Origin: Rutpela maculata
Lineage: Eukaryota > Arthropoda > Insecta > Coleoptera > Cerambycidae
Assembly (NCBI GenBank): GCA_936432065.2
Contig: OW386286.2
Span: forward strand, 119,549,902 to 119,613,901
DNA length: 64,000 nucleotides
Direction of reading: 5' to 3'
Under the pieces are notes generated by a model. The model worked only from the letters and a program-made list of their open reading frames with translations, made no database searches and had not been told where the DNA came from. Position 1 is the stretch's first letter. Each line of letters opens with the position of its first letter. The translations under genes and the position numbers were made by a program. Below, one piece after another: positions 20,481 through 31,600 of this stretch.

Positions 20481-21371
20481 GGGGCTTTTTAGGGTTAACA
20501 GTGTTCATGACCGCTCTGTTATATGGCGCAAAAAAAAATTGGACCGCACTAGAGGGGAAGGGTATTTGAATCAGTGCTTGGATAACCTACCAAAATCTAA
20601 ATTTTAAAACTGAGGCCCAGGTTCCCTGCCAATTTCAGGAGTCACAACCGTACGGATATCCCTATTCATGCATTTGGGGCAGAGTTTCTAAACTCAGTCG
20701 AAAAATTATAAAAAAAAAAGGCCGACAAAGGAGCGGCCATGGGCGTCGACCGAAAAATTTTAGAATCATTTTTTAATTTTTGGAATAAAGTGAATAATAT
20801 TTGACTACTTTATATTAATTGATAGGTATGATGTAAATTATTTATTTATAATAAATAATTTTAATTAAATTTACAACTCCTCAAATGATTCAATAAATTA
20901 TAATTATAGATCCATCAGATATCATGAAATTGAAATATTAAAGTTATATATGATCTGACTAATGTAACTAATGCAGTAGGCATCGTTAGGTGTTCATTTT
21001 AAATTCCAAAAAGGTCGACATCATCAACACCTAAATATGATTTCTATATGATTTCATCGATATTTGGGCATAATTAGGTGTACTATTTTATGTTTCATTA
21101 TTTGCCTCACGATACTTGCTTTAATATCGGAATTTGGAAACAATATGCTTATATACGAACAGACGAGCTGACGGAAAAGCACTTTTATTTTCGATTGTTC
21201 CCAAGTTATAAGGACATTTTGTATTTGTGACGTCATTGTGGAGTTGAGGGGCGTGGCTTAATGCTAGGCTAATCCTCGAGTAAAATGTGCGGGTGGTCTA
21301 AACCGACACAATACCTACTACGGCGTCAGCGGTTCAATATTTTCATATTAGTCTAAGAGCCCGAACTATTC
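20481..21371. other. AT-rich intergenic sequence with one repeat-like block
   Basis: Nothing coding is recognised. The stretch 21040-21290 looks like dispersed-repeat sequence (TGACGTCATT..., GGGGCGTGGCTTAATG), but no second copy was found in this window. Confidence 0.4.
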
Positions 21372-22812
21372 CAAGGCTCGGTGATCTCCGATATAGTCAA
21401 AACTTCATTCTAGGGTAGTCTTCACCTTGCCTCATCCGTAAATTAAGAGGTTGTCAGACATTTTCAGGACAGGGCGGAAAAAGGGAGTCACTTCCGGAGC
21501 CCTTAAAAAACTGTTTTTATCATCATCGCTTAACAACTCAAATTTTGTTTTATTATATCGAACTCGGTTTCCTGATTATGAAAATACCTATTTGCTTTAC
21601 AACGGTGATAAAAATACATTTTTTATATCATTTTAGAAGAAAAAAAATTATATGCTCAGGATTTCAACGGCGAATTTCCGCGGTCTTACATATATGCGCC
21701 TAGCCAGATCCCGGTCTGGAGCCAGTTACAATCACGGTGCAGCGTCGTGGTGAATGTGCGGCTGGGCGGCTGAACGGAAGATAATTGTGAGTTAGCACTC
21801 CTGTCTTAAAAATACTAAAAACTTAAAGCTAACAATTGATTATGTATAGCTTGTGGAAGAACTTTTAGAATATTAAAATTAAACATTGGCGGTTTTTATT
21901 TACGGTGCACTGCACTTCACTATTTACAGATTCTGATTGCTGATACGGGAAAAACTCAACGAAAAAACCTGTTCGAGCTAAAGACATCCTTCGTACTGGT
22001 AATTATACCGCCTCCAGGAAGGTAGGATGAAAGGGAGGTTGTTATTTAAAATGTCTCGATTTTTCTAGAAGTTATTGGCCGAGGGGATTCTGAAAAGGGG
22101 ACAAAAAAAGGACAAAAGAATAAAAATTGACAAAATTAACAAGAGAGATGACTAAAGGGAATGACGAGGGGTTTGAGGTAGGTAAAAATTGGTGAAAAGG
22201 AAGAATTATGGTATAGAAAAGTGTGGTTACGGTAGTTGCCGAAAGACAAGCAACCCCTGGTATGGTAATGGGTGTTTCAGGTCGAAAAGTATGGCATTAT
22301 GCTGTCTGATTCGTGTTATGTCGCGGGTTAGCGGACTATCGCCCAGTTTGAATTGGTAGAATTTTTGCGATATTTCCTGGACGTAATCCGCTAGTGGGGT
22401 TATGTCGTGACAACGTGCGTAGAGATCTCTGAGGGAGGTGTACCTACCAGAGTTCGAAATGAGGCGCACAAAGAGCAATGTTAAAAGAAGGACTTCTTTG
22501 GCCCATCCGTGGTAAAGTGTGGAAGCCATCTTTTTTTACTAATTTTACGATTCTGTATAGGGTTGGCAAGGGCTTCTACCGGTTTTAACCAGCCAACCTC
22601 AGTATTTTCATACTTCGGAAACGAGTTCCATATATTAAAACAAAATTTGAGTTGATAAGCGATGACGGTAAAAGCAGTTTTAAGGGCATCGGAAGTGACC
22701 CCCTTTTCCGCCCCGCCCCAGAAATATCCGACAACCTCTTCATTTTCGGATGAAGTAAGGTCGAAACTACCCTAGAATGAAGTTTTGACCGTATCGGAGA
22801 TCATAGAGACCT
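21372..22812. mobile_element. TIR element with 220-bp inverted ends and a LINE piece inside
   Basis: Left arm 21372-21605 and right arm 22600-22812 are inverted copies. They share TGATCTCCGATA, CAAAACTTCATTCTAGGGTAG, GAGGTTGTC, GTCACTTCCG and CAACTCAAATTTTGTTTTA. The interior is a LINE 3' fragment and little else, so no transposase is seen. The outer ends have no clear duplication, and the family is unknown. Confidence 0.65.
21690..22475 (-). pseudogene. LINE (jockey-type) 3' fragment, copy 1
   Basis: On the minus strand 22227-22473 encodes the same C-terminus as the better copy at 37907-38150, with the shared words FKLGDSPLTRDITRIRQHNA and LFDLKHPLPY. Below 22227 the 3' UTR also matches the other copy (AACGAAAAAACC, GCGCCT-x2-CC-x-GATCCCGGT). 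It lacks the RT core, and the 5' side breaks off near 22475 in unrelated sequence. Confidence 0.8.
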
Positions 22813-23112
22813 GAAGTAACACGGGTTCTCTTACTATATGCCATTGCACTGTTTTCTGTCTCAAAAGGCCTTAAAAAATCCACACTTAATAAATTAATAT
22901 TTAAGCAAAATGACAAGAAAATTTTAATGATATTAAAATAACAGAAATATCATACACACCTACGGCACTGCTACTGGCACATTGAAGTACTGACTGATAC
23001 AAAGTGACACGCTTCTAATGTTGCCAACCATCGATTACTTTCGTTTGAAGCAGACTACCGCAAGCGCGCAACATATATGTTGGCTGTAGTCTTATACGGG
23101 TCTCGTCTGTAA
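22813..23112. other. AT-rich spacer, nothing recognised
   Basis: This separates two TIR elements. No coding frame or repeat is supported. Confidence 0.4.
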
Positions 23113-23114
23113 TA

Positions 23115-24971
23115 GTCTGGGAGGTAGTGTCAAATTTTAGAGGTGATTTTGGCACGATTTCTATGAGTTTATGATGATAGTTAATACGTGTTGGAGAACT
23201 AAAATTGATGTTAGCTGGCGCGACTCCGTGACTTTTGGGCGTGGGAGGCTGCGAAAGTTGTAGAAAAAAAAATTTTTGGACCATTTTGGCAAAGATGAAA
23301 AAGTATGAATGATTAATTTATGAAACGCTGATCTTAAAAAAATATGTCAGCTGTATCGGATCCATGGAAAAACGTATTAGCTGACCATGTAAACATGTCG
23401 GAAAATTCAGAAAAATCGGAGCATTTTGGCAAAGCTGAAAATTTTATATATTAAACTTTATGATTTAATAATTGCATTAATATGTGTCAGCTGGTATTCC
23501 GATGTGGCAAAACATGTTAGCTGGACTTTCAAATTGTGGCGTAGCGTTTAGTTGGGCACAACGCGCGTCAGTTTCGTGACTCAGCTAACGTATTTTAGGC
23601 AGCTTTTGAGAATGAATCGTATCAGTTTATTTTTTATTATAATTCTCATACATACTGCTCTGCCAACCCTAAAGCTAGGGTTGGGTTTCAGAGTGCAGAT
23701 GGTCTATATTTTGGAGGCAAGGCTGTGAAACGCTGGTAGCATGACCGATGATACATGTGATTCTCATTTATTGTTGTTGGTAACACTACATTATTCAATG
23801 ATAAATTGTTCCTTTCATGAATTTCTAGCACACTCTTACACTTGTTTAAAGTAGTGTTTGTGAGTGACGTCAGCGGTTGCATGCATTTGAAACAAATTAT
23901 ACAATAAGGCTTCGTCATTTTTGTAAATGACACAACCACACTATGTTGGAGAGCGATGCCCAAAAACTGTAGCTATTTACAGAATGCTGTTAACAAATTG
24001 ATTCTGTTACTAAAAATTTTCCCTAATCATCAATAGGAAAATGTAATTTATAAAAATTATGACTTATTTAAAACGAAACTGTTGAAATACAATGATGTTA
24101 TAAACATGTCAAATCAGCTTCTTCCCCTCAATAATAAAAATAGACCGTTCTATTTAGCCACCTTCGCGCATCGATTGGACAGGCAAATAACTCACAAGGG
24201 AGTTATTTAACTTACGTTATTTGTTTATGGATACTATTAATTGTTCAAAAATAGTTCATTAATAAATATATAATCTAATACGCACGAGTAGGTAAACAAA
24301 TCTATTTTATCACTAGAAGTTTTCACTCATATTTAATTTGAAAAAATAATTATAAAAAATCATCAATTAGATTTATTACGAAAATTATTTACTGCACAAA
24401 TAATCATTTTGTAGATTTTCTGAAAAGATAATGAAATCATGGAATATTTATGATTGAGTTATTCTTAGATTAAATAAAATATTTCCAAAAAGCGTACGTG
24501 CATAAAGAGATTTTTGTATATATTTTTGAATAACATTTCGAAGGCTACGCCGCACTTTGAAAGTCCAGCTAACAGGTTTTCTCACATCGGAATGCCAGCT
24601 GACACCAATTAATACGATTATTGAATTATAAACATTATATTAAATTTTCAGCTTTGTCAAAATGCTCCGATTTTCCTGAATTTTTCGACATGTTTACATG
24701 GTCAGCTAACATGTTTTTCCATAGATCCGATGCAGCTGACACATTATTTTAAGATCAACGTTTCGTAAATTAATAATCCTTTCTTTTTCAGCTTTGCCAA
24801 AATGGTCCGAAAATATTTTTTTTTACAAGTTTCGCAGCCTCTTCTCATCTTAAGTCACGGTTTTGAGCCAGCTAACACTTCATTCCTTAATAAGCTATAG
24901 AACAATAAGCTATGTTAAAAAAATCAGCTTTGCCAAAATGCTCCATTAACATTTGGCACTACCTCCCAGAC
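23115..24971. mobile_element. Foldback/TIR element with 430-bp arms carrying a zinc-finger exon
   Basis: The ends are GTCTGGGAGGTAGTG and its inverse CACTACCTCCCAGAC, flanked by TA on both sides. The arms (about 23115-23545 and 24545-24971) are built of repeated words: CAGCTTTGCCAAAATG-x-TCCG occurs on each arm more than once, as do CAGCTGACA and GTTAGCTG-type words. The interior holds a protein-coding exon (23688-23918) and a module at 24165-24260 that recurs at 43655-43790. No transposase is visible, so the element is non-autonomous. Confidence 0.75.
23688..23918 (-). CDS. N-terminal C-x2-C/YHxxCY zinc-finger-like exon of an orphan protein
   Basis: From an ATG at 23918, 76 residues begin MTKPYCIICF and continue with TTLNKCKSVLEIHERNN, then MYHRSCYQRFTAL to a stop at 23688. 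The Cys pair, the KCK-x-VLE helix and YH-x2-SCY-x-RFTAL form a likely zinc-binding unit. The first half is closely matched by the frame at 53663-53779 (C-x2-C ... KKCKTVLEYRR) in another TIR element. It is probably the first exon of a longer protein, since it ends without a splice site I can recognise. I do not know the function. Confidence 0.6.
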   Translation of the reverse strand: MTKPYCIICFKCMQPLTSLTNTTLNKCKSVLEIHERNNLSLNNVVLPTTINENHMYHRSCYQRFTALPPKYRPSAL

Positions 24972-24973
24972 TA

Positions 24974-25446
24974 TAATATTTAAGTACGATTTCGATGTTA
25001 TTTCGTCTCCGAGAGGCTTTGCAGTGATTTATTCTGGTAGCAACGCTCTAGACTAATTGTCTCAATTAAGAATAGAAATGCTATGATATTGATTTTTTAA
25101 TTATTTACAATTGTTATCTAAAAAATCATCGGTAAATTGTCTTAAAATTTTCGGTGAGGTTGAGCATCTTTCTGCCTGATATCGTTTTTTCTTATCAGAA
25201 ACACAAATATAATTTTTATGCTGTGTGTTTTGTTTTGACGTGATATAACGATCTAACTTTGAAAACGATTAACTCATTTTCTAATCTGACAGTAATTTAA
25301 AAAAAAATATGCTCGTATGCGTTGCAGATTGAATTTTAAGCAGTAAAAAAGCAATAATTTCTTACAGTTTTATTATAATTTTCACCATCTGGAAGGCAGC
25401 CGCTCTAAACGTATATCAGTACAGAATACTCGTTATGTGAACTCAC
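24974..25446. other. Probable intron sequence beside candidate host exon
   Basis: AT-rich with no coding or repeat signal. If the exon at 25447-25652 is real, this is the start of its downstream intron on the minus strand. Confidence 0.35.
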
Positions 25447-25652
25447 CAGTGGTACAGGTACATTAAGAGCGGCACGAGGAGGAATTGCTGGTTGAGAAAC
25501 CACAGGAATAGGTGCGACCGGTACCGGCGTACCCTTCAGGGCGGTCGGTTGCGTTCCTTGGACATGAAGTCGATTTCTTAGCGTTACTAGTTCCGTGCTC
25601 AAACTCCTGAGGCGTTGCTGTAAATGCACTGCTTCGTTTGAAGATGATGCAT
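25447..25652 (-). CDS. Candidate host-gene internal exon (coiled coil + Pro-rich)
   Basis: The segment is bounded on the minus strand by AATTTTTCAG and by CCACTG|GTGAGT, good acceptor and donor sites. It is 206 bp with one open frame throughout. It encodes SSNEAVHLQQRLRSLSTEL, a heptad-like amphipathic helix, followed by a Pro/Val/Ala-rich linker (PVPVAPIPVV, PAIPPRAALNVP). Its GC content is well above its surroundings. It shows no transposon motif. The gene is not recognised. The surrounding elements would then lie in introns of a minus-strand gene. Confidence 0.6.
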
Positions 25653-25776
25653 CTGAAAAATTATAGCAGCTTAATAATAATAATATTAATCACAAGCCAA
25701 CATCTCTTTTTTAGTCATACTAATAACAATTATGTAATAAAGTGTTAGAATACAATTGAATGTCGTTTAACTGTTA

Positions 25777-26412
25777 AGGCATCCCTAGGCGGTCAATAAT
25801 ATTGCATAATATTTGATATTGCCCAATATTATTACGTGTTTAGGCTCTATAATGTGTATATTGCACAAGTATTGACTGAATATTATGCATGTTTGAAATT
25901 TATTGAGCAGTGTTGAATTATAATATACGTGTAGGGTGAGTTTTGCGCAATATTCATTCAGTAGAGCTTGTAGCTTGTATGATCCTGACGAAAATGCATG
26001 CATTTATTTTAGAATTTTAAAAATTGATATCGACAATTCCAAGTTTACCGAAAGTTAAAAGTAAAGAATACCCTGATAAGCACTTAAAAATGAAGGATAT
26101 AAGGAACTAATAGAAAAATATAAAGAGATCGACGCAAAATTCGAAAAAGAAATTGTAAAAGAAAAGTTGAATTCAGTTTTTTTAACGTACCAATCTTTAG
26201 ACCAACACCATTTTTTGGTATTTTACAAGCAAAATGTAATACAACTCCCAAATGAGCTCTCCGATTATATAATATTTTAGCTCATCTATTTCCAAAACTT
26301 AACTGAATATTGCGCAAAAATATTGAATCGTTCGAAGTCAACAACATTGTGGAATACAATTTTGCGCGATATATATATATTGCGCAATATTATTGACGAT
26401 CTAGGGACGCCT
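25777..26412. mobile_element. Harbinger-like element with MADF-domain remnant, TTA duplication
   Basis: Inverted ends AGGC(A/G)TCCCTAG are followed inside by GGTCAATAATATTGC and its inverse. TTA flanks both ends (25774-25776 and 26413-26415). Inside, plus-strand 26090-26180 reads GYKELIEKYKEIDAKFEKE, which resembles a MADF (Myb/SANT-like) DNA-binding segment often encoded by PIF/Harbinger elements. The 3-bp TTA duplication fits that family. The rest is AT-rich, with many ATTGCGCAATATT palindromes. Confidence 0.65.
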
Positions 26413-26415
26413 TTA

Positions 26416-27109
26416 AACAGGCTGTAGTTAGGGATCTACGGTCTCGAAATCGACAGGGGGAGGGGGGGTCGACTATATTTTATTATTTTTCTCTCAATAT
26501 CCTGCTTACTATTATTATTATATTATTAAATTTTAACGAGGTGTTCTTTCAACCTTTTCCTTCTATATAATCAAACGAAAAGTTCTTTTCGCACGATACA
26601 TTATTTAAAAAATATATAGAAATCCGACCATTTCGAACAAGAATTGTAAAGTGCATCGTGAAATATAAGATGCGAAAACCATTTTTTTATTAAAGTTAGA
26701 AGTGCGCTGCATCGGACTAAAGTGGGGTTTAAATGACCGGAGAAAACTTTTTATTTGAATTTTGTATATGATTATTAGTTTTTCCCTACTAGAGTACTAG
26801 AGCTAGTAAGAGAGCGTAAGCTGTAACACTGGTGATAACGTAGTTGTTGCAGTTTTTACAGGTAGTCAAGAAACATTTTTGTCCGGCTTTTATTAACTTA
26901 TTTTTGTAAAATGAACTTTACATGGTGTTTTATAGTAAATATTTTGAATCGTTTTAATCATGGAAGATGAAAGTGTCTTAAATAATTAATTCACAGATTT
27001 CTTATGTTTGTTGGGTATTTTGCCACAAAAAATCCCATAATATTCCCATGTATTTTTCGACGCTGAATCTGAACCTGATAATAGAAAAAGCCGTATACCC
27101 CTAAATTTT
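26416..27109. other. Non-coding sequence, nothing recognised
   Basis: A G-rich run (26455-26470) stands out. No gene is supported. Confidence 0.4.
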
Positions 27110-27380
27110 TGCGTTACAGCCAAAAATAACTCCCATAACGGGGTAAAACCACCATATACATCAGGATGAAGTGAATGGACACAAATTCATTGTGGAAAAC
27201 GTGAATATACAATTTCCATATTCAGTGGTCAACTTCCCAAATACTAAACGAAAACCAACCACATAATGGGGTAGAAACTACTCCCATATAAAAATAAAGT
27301 ACATACATGCCAATAAATCGTAGAAAATGTTAAAGTTTTTATAGTTTGGAGTAAAGTGTATGAGTCTGAGACGACTGTAG
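27110..27380 (-). repeat. Dispersed repeat family E, inverted copy
   Basis: The reverse complement reads TCATACACTTTACTCCAAAC, CTACGATTTAT-x-GGCAT, TAGTTTCTACCCCATTATG and GGTTTTCGTTTAGTATTTGG. These words also occur in order at 30030-30390. It is non-coding. Confidence 0.65.
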
Positions 27381-27835
27381 CTAGCTCTAATACTATGATG
27401 CAAAATCACCTGTATACGTAAAAACGAATGACATGAGTGCCAATTCATTGTGGAAGAAGTAAATTTTTAGTATGCTGAAGTCCGGAATACTGCAGTGTCA
27501 TCGGCTTGGCCGAACCCCACTTTTGAGAACACCTGATCATGTTGCAGATGTACTTGACGTATTTTTTATAGTCCATAATTCTATCGATCTCCCGTGGGGT
27601 ATTGAGCAGCCCGTTTACAGGTATAGGATTCCTTCCCATGACAGTTCCTCGTAGCCCAGTCATCTAAATTTCATTCCTTCTACAGATTAATACATGATTC
27701 TGATGTTGTTGGACGTCGTTCTTTTATTCTCCCGAATTTCATATTTCCACTTTTGCATCCAACTCTGTACATTGATGGAGGCTCTTTCATCCACAGTGTT
27801 GTCGTTACGTCTGTTCAATTTGGATTCGTTGTCTT
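27381..27835 (-). other. Decayed coding-like sequence of unknown origin
   Basis: On the minus strand, short frames read EELSWEG and MTGLRGTVMGRNPIPVNGLL (27602-27663). The sequence has normal codon texture but changes frame and has no recognised motif. It could be a worn retroelement or a pseudogene. Not identified. Confidence 0.3.
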
Positions 27836-28426
27836 TTTACTTCCACATCCAGTGGAAGTGTAACGACAAAAAAATTTTAAAAAATTTTTATTGTTCAAAT
27901 AGGCTTAGAATGTCATGAAACGTCGAGAAGTTTGAGCGAAAAAAAAATTTCTGTCTGTCGGTCTGTCTGTAACTTTTTTTGTACGCACGTTTACTCTGGA
28001 ACCGTTTAAGATATTGACTTGAAATTTGGTACACATATGTACTTTTACGAGATCTGGAACTAGATTATACTTTCATCTTATTCCGTTGAAGGGATGGGGG
28101 TAAATTGGGGTAAATTTGGGGTAAATAGGTAAATCAAGCAGGTAAGAGCCCATAAAATTAGTATTTATTATATATAAAAGTTAAGGTCTCAAAAAATTTT
28201 TTGGCATTAGCCACCCCCATTACTACCCCCACCTCATTATTAAAGGGGGTGAAAAAAAAAATAAAATTGTAATTTAGCGTGTATACAAGAACCTATGGCC
28301 TCAATTTTTTTTACGTAATCCACTACCACCCCCATCCCTCAACCACCACCCCAACCCCCACTGTCGATGTGACATATCGTTTTATAGGTTTTTGGGGTAG
28401 GCGATTTCAAATATCATGTTATAAAG
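27836..28426 (+). repeat. Dispersed repeat family A, copy 2
   Basis: Begins with ACTTCCACATCCAGTGGAAGT, an imperfect palindrome. It then has the CTGTCTGTCGG microsatellite, GAACCGTTTAAGATATTGAC and the AGCCACCCCCATTACTACCC block. Its right end runs straight into the 30-bp minisatellite instead of the usual terminus. Confidence 0.8.
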
Positions 28427-28920
28427 TTACTTCGAGTAATATGGATGCGCAGTAGTTTTCCCCGAGTATTATGGATGTGCAGTGGCTTTCCTCGAGTACC
28501 ATCGATGCGCAGTAGGTTACCTCTAGTAGTATGGATGCGCAGTAGGTTTCTTCGAGTACTTAGGATGCGCAGAGGCTTTTCTAGACTACTATAGATGCGC
28601 AGTAGGTTACCTCAAGTAGTATGGATGCGCAGTGGGTTACTTCAAGTAGTATGGATGCGCAATAGGTTTCCCCGAGTATTATGGATGCGCAGTGGCTTTC
28701 CTTGAATACGATTGCTGCGCAGTAGGTTACCACGAGTAGTACAGATGCGCAGTAGGTTACCTCAAGTGGTATGGATGCGCAGTGGGTTTCCTCGAGTAAA
28801 ATGGATGCGCAGTGGGTTTCTTCAAGAAGTGTGAATGCGTAGTGGCTTTCCTCTAGTAAATTGGATAAACAGTGGGTTACCTCGGGTAGTATGAATCCGT
28901 AGTAGGTTTCATTGAGGAAA
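28427..28920. repeat. 30-bp minisatellite, 16 full units
   Basis: From 28441 to 28920 the sequence is exactly sixteen 30-bp units with no indel, preceded by 14 bp of another. The unit is close to ATGGATGCGCAGTAGG followed by TTTCCTCGAGTANT. Units vary at about 10-30% of positions, with TTTCC/TTACC and CTCGAGTA/CTCAAGTA variants. The period is a multiple of three, but a stop appears in every frame, so a coding role is unlikely. There are no unique spacers between the units. Confidence 0.9.
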
Positions 28921-28954
28921 ATGCTTTATATCTTTGTCATGCTATTTTCTGTGT

Positions 28955-29617
28955 ACTTCTACATCCAGTTGAAGTATACTAATGCAAGAAAAATTTTTGA
29001 AAATTTTCATTGTACGAGTAGGCTTAGAATGTCATGACACATCAATATTTTAAGTTTGAATAAAATAAATTTGTCTGTCGCGTCGGTCTGTCTGTTAGTC
29101 TTGTATCTTTTTGGTGCTCACGATTACTCTGGAACCGTTTAAGATATAGACTTAAAATATGGCACACGTATGTATTTTAACGAGATCTGGAACTAGATTA
29201 TATATCGATCTCATTCCGTTGCAGAGTTAAAGGTAAATGGGGGTAAATAGGCAAATAGGTAAATCAAGCAATTAAGAGTGCATGAAATTGGTATTTGGTA
29301 AATATAAGAGGAGTCTTAGCTTTTTGGCAATAGCCACCTCTATTACCACCCCCACCCATTATTAAAGGGGGTGAAAAAATGTTGTGATTTAGTGTGTATA
29401 TAGGAACCAGTCATCAAGAATTTTTTCATTTCATTCACCCCCATCACCATTACCACCCCTACTACTGATGGGGCATATCATTTTATGGGTTTTTGGGGTA
29501 CACGATTTCAAATATTATACTATTAAAGTTCCATAAACAATTATTTCCACTTAGTGGAGTGCAAATATAGTATTTTCGTTGTAAGAGACCTAGATAGGAA
29601 GTCTGGATGTGGAAGTA
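28955..29617 (+). repeat. Dispersed repeat family A, copy 3 (complete, TIR-like ends)
   Basis: Starts ACTTCTACATCCAGTTGAAGT and ends GTCTGGATGTGGAAGT, so the ends form an inverted repeat of ACTTC(C/T)ACATCCAG. Internal landmarks match the other copies. At about 660 bp it is the most complete copy and suggests a MITE-like structure. Confidence 0.7.
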
Positions 29618-30029
29618 GTGATTCCTTAGGCAGCGGTTTTTTATTTGCTGTTTGTCACTGTTAAATCTACTTTTACCCTCGGTTTTAAAATTACGTTTGT
29701 TGCATGTTGACTTGTTGGTTGTTATTGTTACTTCTTCTTTTCTCTACAATTTTACGTTTGCGGTTGTTGCACATGATGGCACTCTATTAGTTAAAAAAAA
29801 ATGAGGAACACCACAGACAGCCAGTGAGAAGATCATTTGAAGACAAGAAATAGAGGTATTTCAAAAAGAGGTATTTCTGTGCCCAAAAATAAAAAAAACA
29901 ATATTTTTCAATTTATTGCCATTTCTGTACTCTGTGCTGTGCATTTATATGCGTATCGGTGTTTTCCACCCTTTTCTAGGGTATTTGTGGGTAACGAGTG
30001 GGACACAGAGGTAGGAGTCATTCCGGATT
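29618..30029. other. Non-coding sequence, nothing recognised
   Basis: A short frame at 29837 onward (KTRNRGISKRG) has no recognised motif. Confidence 0.35.
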
Positions 30030-30390
30030 CATACACTTTAGTCCAAACTCTAAAAACTTCAACATTTTCCACGATTTATGGACATTTGTGGACTTTACTT
30101 TGATATAAGGTTAGTTTCTACCCCATTATGGGGGTGATTTCGGGTCATGACTGAGGGTGGCGATTGAAGTCACTACAGATTAATGTCCCGTACTCTACAC
30201 TATAAACTTCATCATTCCCCACGATTTATAAGCATTTATGTACTTTTTTATATAGGAGTAGTTTCTACCCTATTATGTGGGTGGTTTTCGTTTAGTATTT
30301 GGCAAGTTGGTAGAAATTGTACGTTATTCATGTTTTCTACAATGTATTTGTATCCATTAACTCTATCCTGATGTATACCTATTTTTGAGA
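30030..30390 (+). repeat. Dispersed repeat family E, two tandem copies
   Basis: Two adjacent units (about 30030-30150 and 30190-30390) share ACTCTA-x-ACTATAAACTTCA-type words, CACGATTTAT-x2-(A/G)CAT and TAGTTTCTACCC(C/T)ATTATG. The inverse of the same unit lies at 27110-27380. Confidence 0.6.
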
Positions 30391-31600
30391 CAGAGCTGCC
30401 AAGTAGGTAATAACAATTGTAGTTTAGCTACAATTTAACTACTAACTACAAGTACTTATAGGTAGTTGTGAATACATTGGTATTGTATTGAGTATCCACC
30501 CACTACTCAAATTACTTTTTAAAAGTAGTTGAAACTACTAATGTAGTTTTAATTACTAAATTAGTTGCAATTACTGTTTTATGTGTTTTCATAGAATCTT
30601 TTTTATATGTTTTCCTCAGAAATATGCTTAATAAATATCAAGCCCAGTTGCTCAGTGGCAAAAATGGTCTGAGCAGCATACACCGCTGGTATTAAGTTGA
30701 GATGCTACAGTAAATTAAAGATTTTATTAATGTTACCTTCATAAGACATAAATCGAAAAGTTATTGGTAAATTTTTTTAAAATGATGCAGAGGTTAATAC
30801 ACAACCACCTGAGAGCACTAGATCGAGGAGAAACTTAAAAAATATAAATTCAATTTTGACGAATCGAACCCATCACGGTCACAACTAATACAGCCATCAC
30901 CAATTATGACCAAAAAGATGAGAATACTGAATTGGGCAATAAAATAAAGTTGCAACTTCTAACATACTTATTATGGAAATTTTTAAGAAATTATTTGTAT
31001 TTTATAATACTCCTTTGCCTTCATTAGCTCCTATGGAACGTCTGGTTTTGTTTGCGGGCATGATAAATCATTATACGATTCTAATTTTGAAATGCCTATT
31101 AGTAATGTTAAAAGCGAATGGCAATTTGTAAATGGGTTTTTGTGTTTTCCTCTAATTAATTAAAATTGTAATCTTAGTAGCCCAGTTTGTAGTGTTTTCT
31201 TGATCCCTCAATAATAAACTTTAATGATATTAAATAGTCATTAAATAACCTAAAAAGGTTGAAAATGGCAACATTGGAACAACATGTAAGTAAACTGTAA
31301 GGGTTTTACGTAGGTACACTTTGCTTGCACAGCGACATAGAAAAGCATTTTGTGACTTTTTGTAGCATATTGGCACAATCACTTTACAAATTATATAAGT
31401 ACTATATTGGACTTTCCTTCAGGTTTCAGTGTGTTAAGTACACAGTTCTAGTGACCTAATTTCTTTCATGATGAAAAGAATTTCATGCTGTGTAAGTGTA
31501 AAGTGTACTACAAAAGTAGTTGTAAATATATTTAAGACACGTAGTAAAACTACTCTTTCAGAGTAAAAGTACTCGAGTACTTTTCAACTACAATGCATTC
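30391..31600 (+). mobile_element. hAT transposon relic
   Basis: Begins CAGAGCTGCCAAGTAGG, with CAG-first ends as in hAT elements. It is followed by repeated AACTAC/GTAGTT words (30410-30560) that return at 31500-31600 near the other end. Inside, plus-strand 30985-31077 reads VFYNTPLPSLAPMERLVLF and GMINH. This is the conserved hAT dimerisation motif (YNT-x-LPSSAPVER-L-FS). Other transposase parts are not recognisable. The right terminus and the 8-bp duplication could not be fixed. Confidence 0.7.

Noticed and set aside
28427..28920. CRISPR-like array of 30-bp repeats
   Set aside because: The units are directly adjacent, with no unique spacers, and the setting is a eukaryotic repeat region. 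It is a minisatellite.
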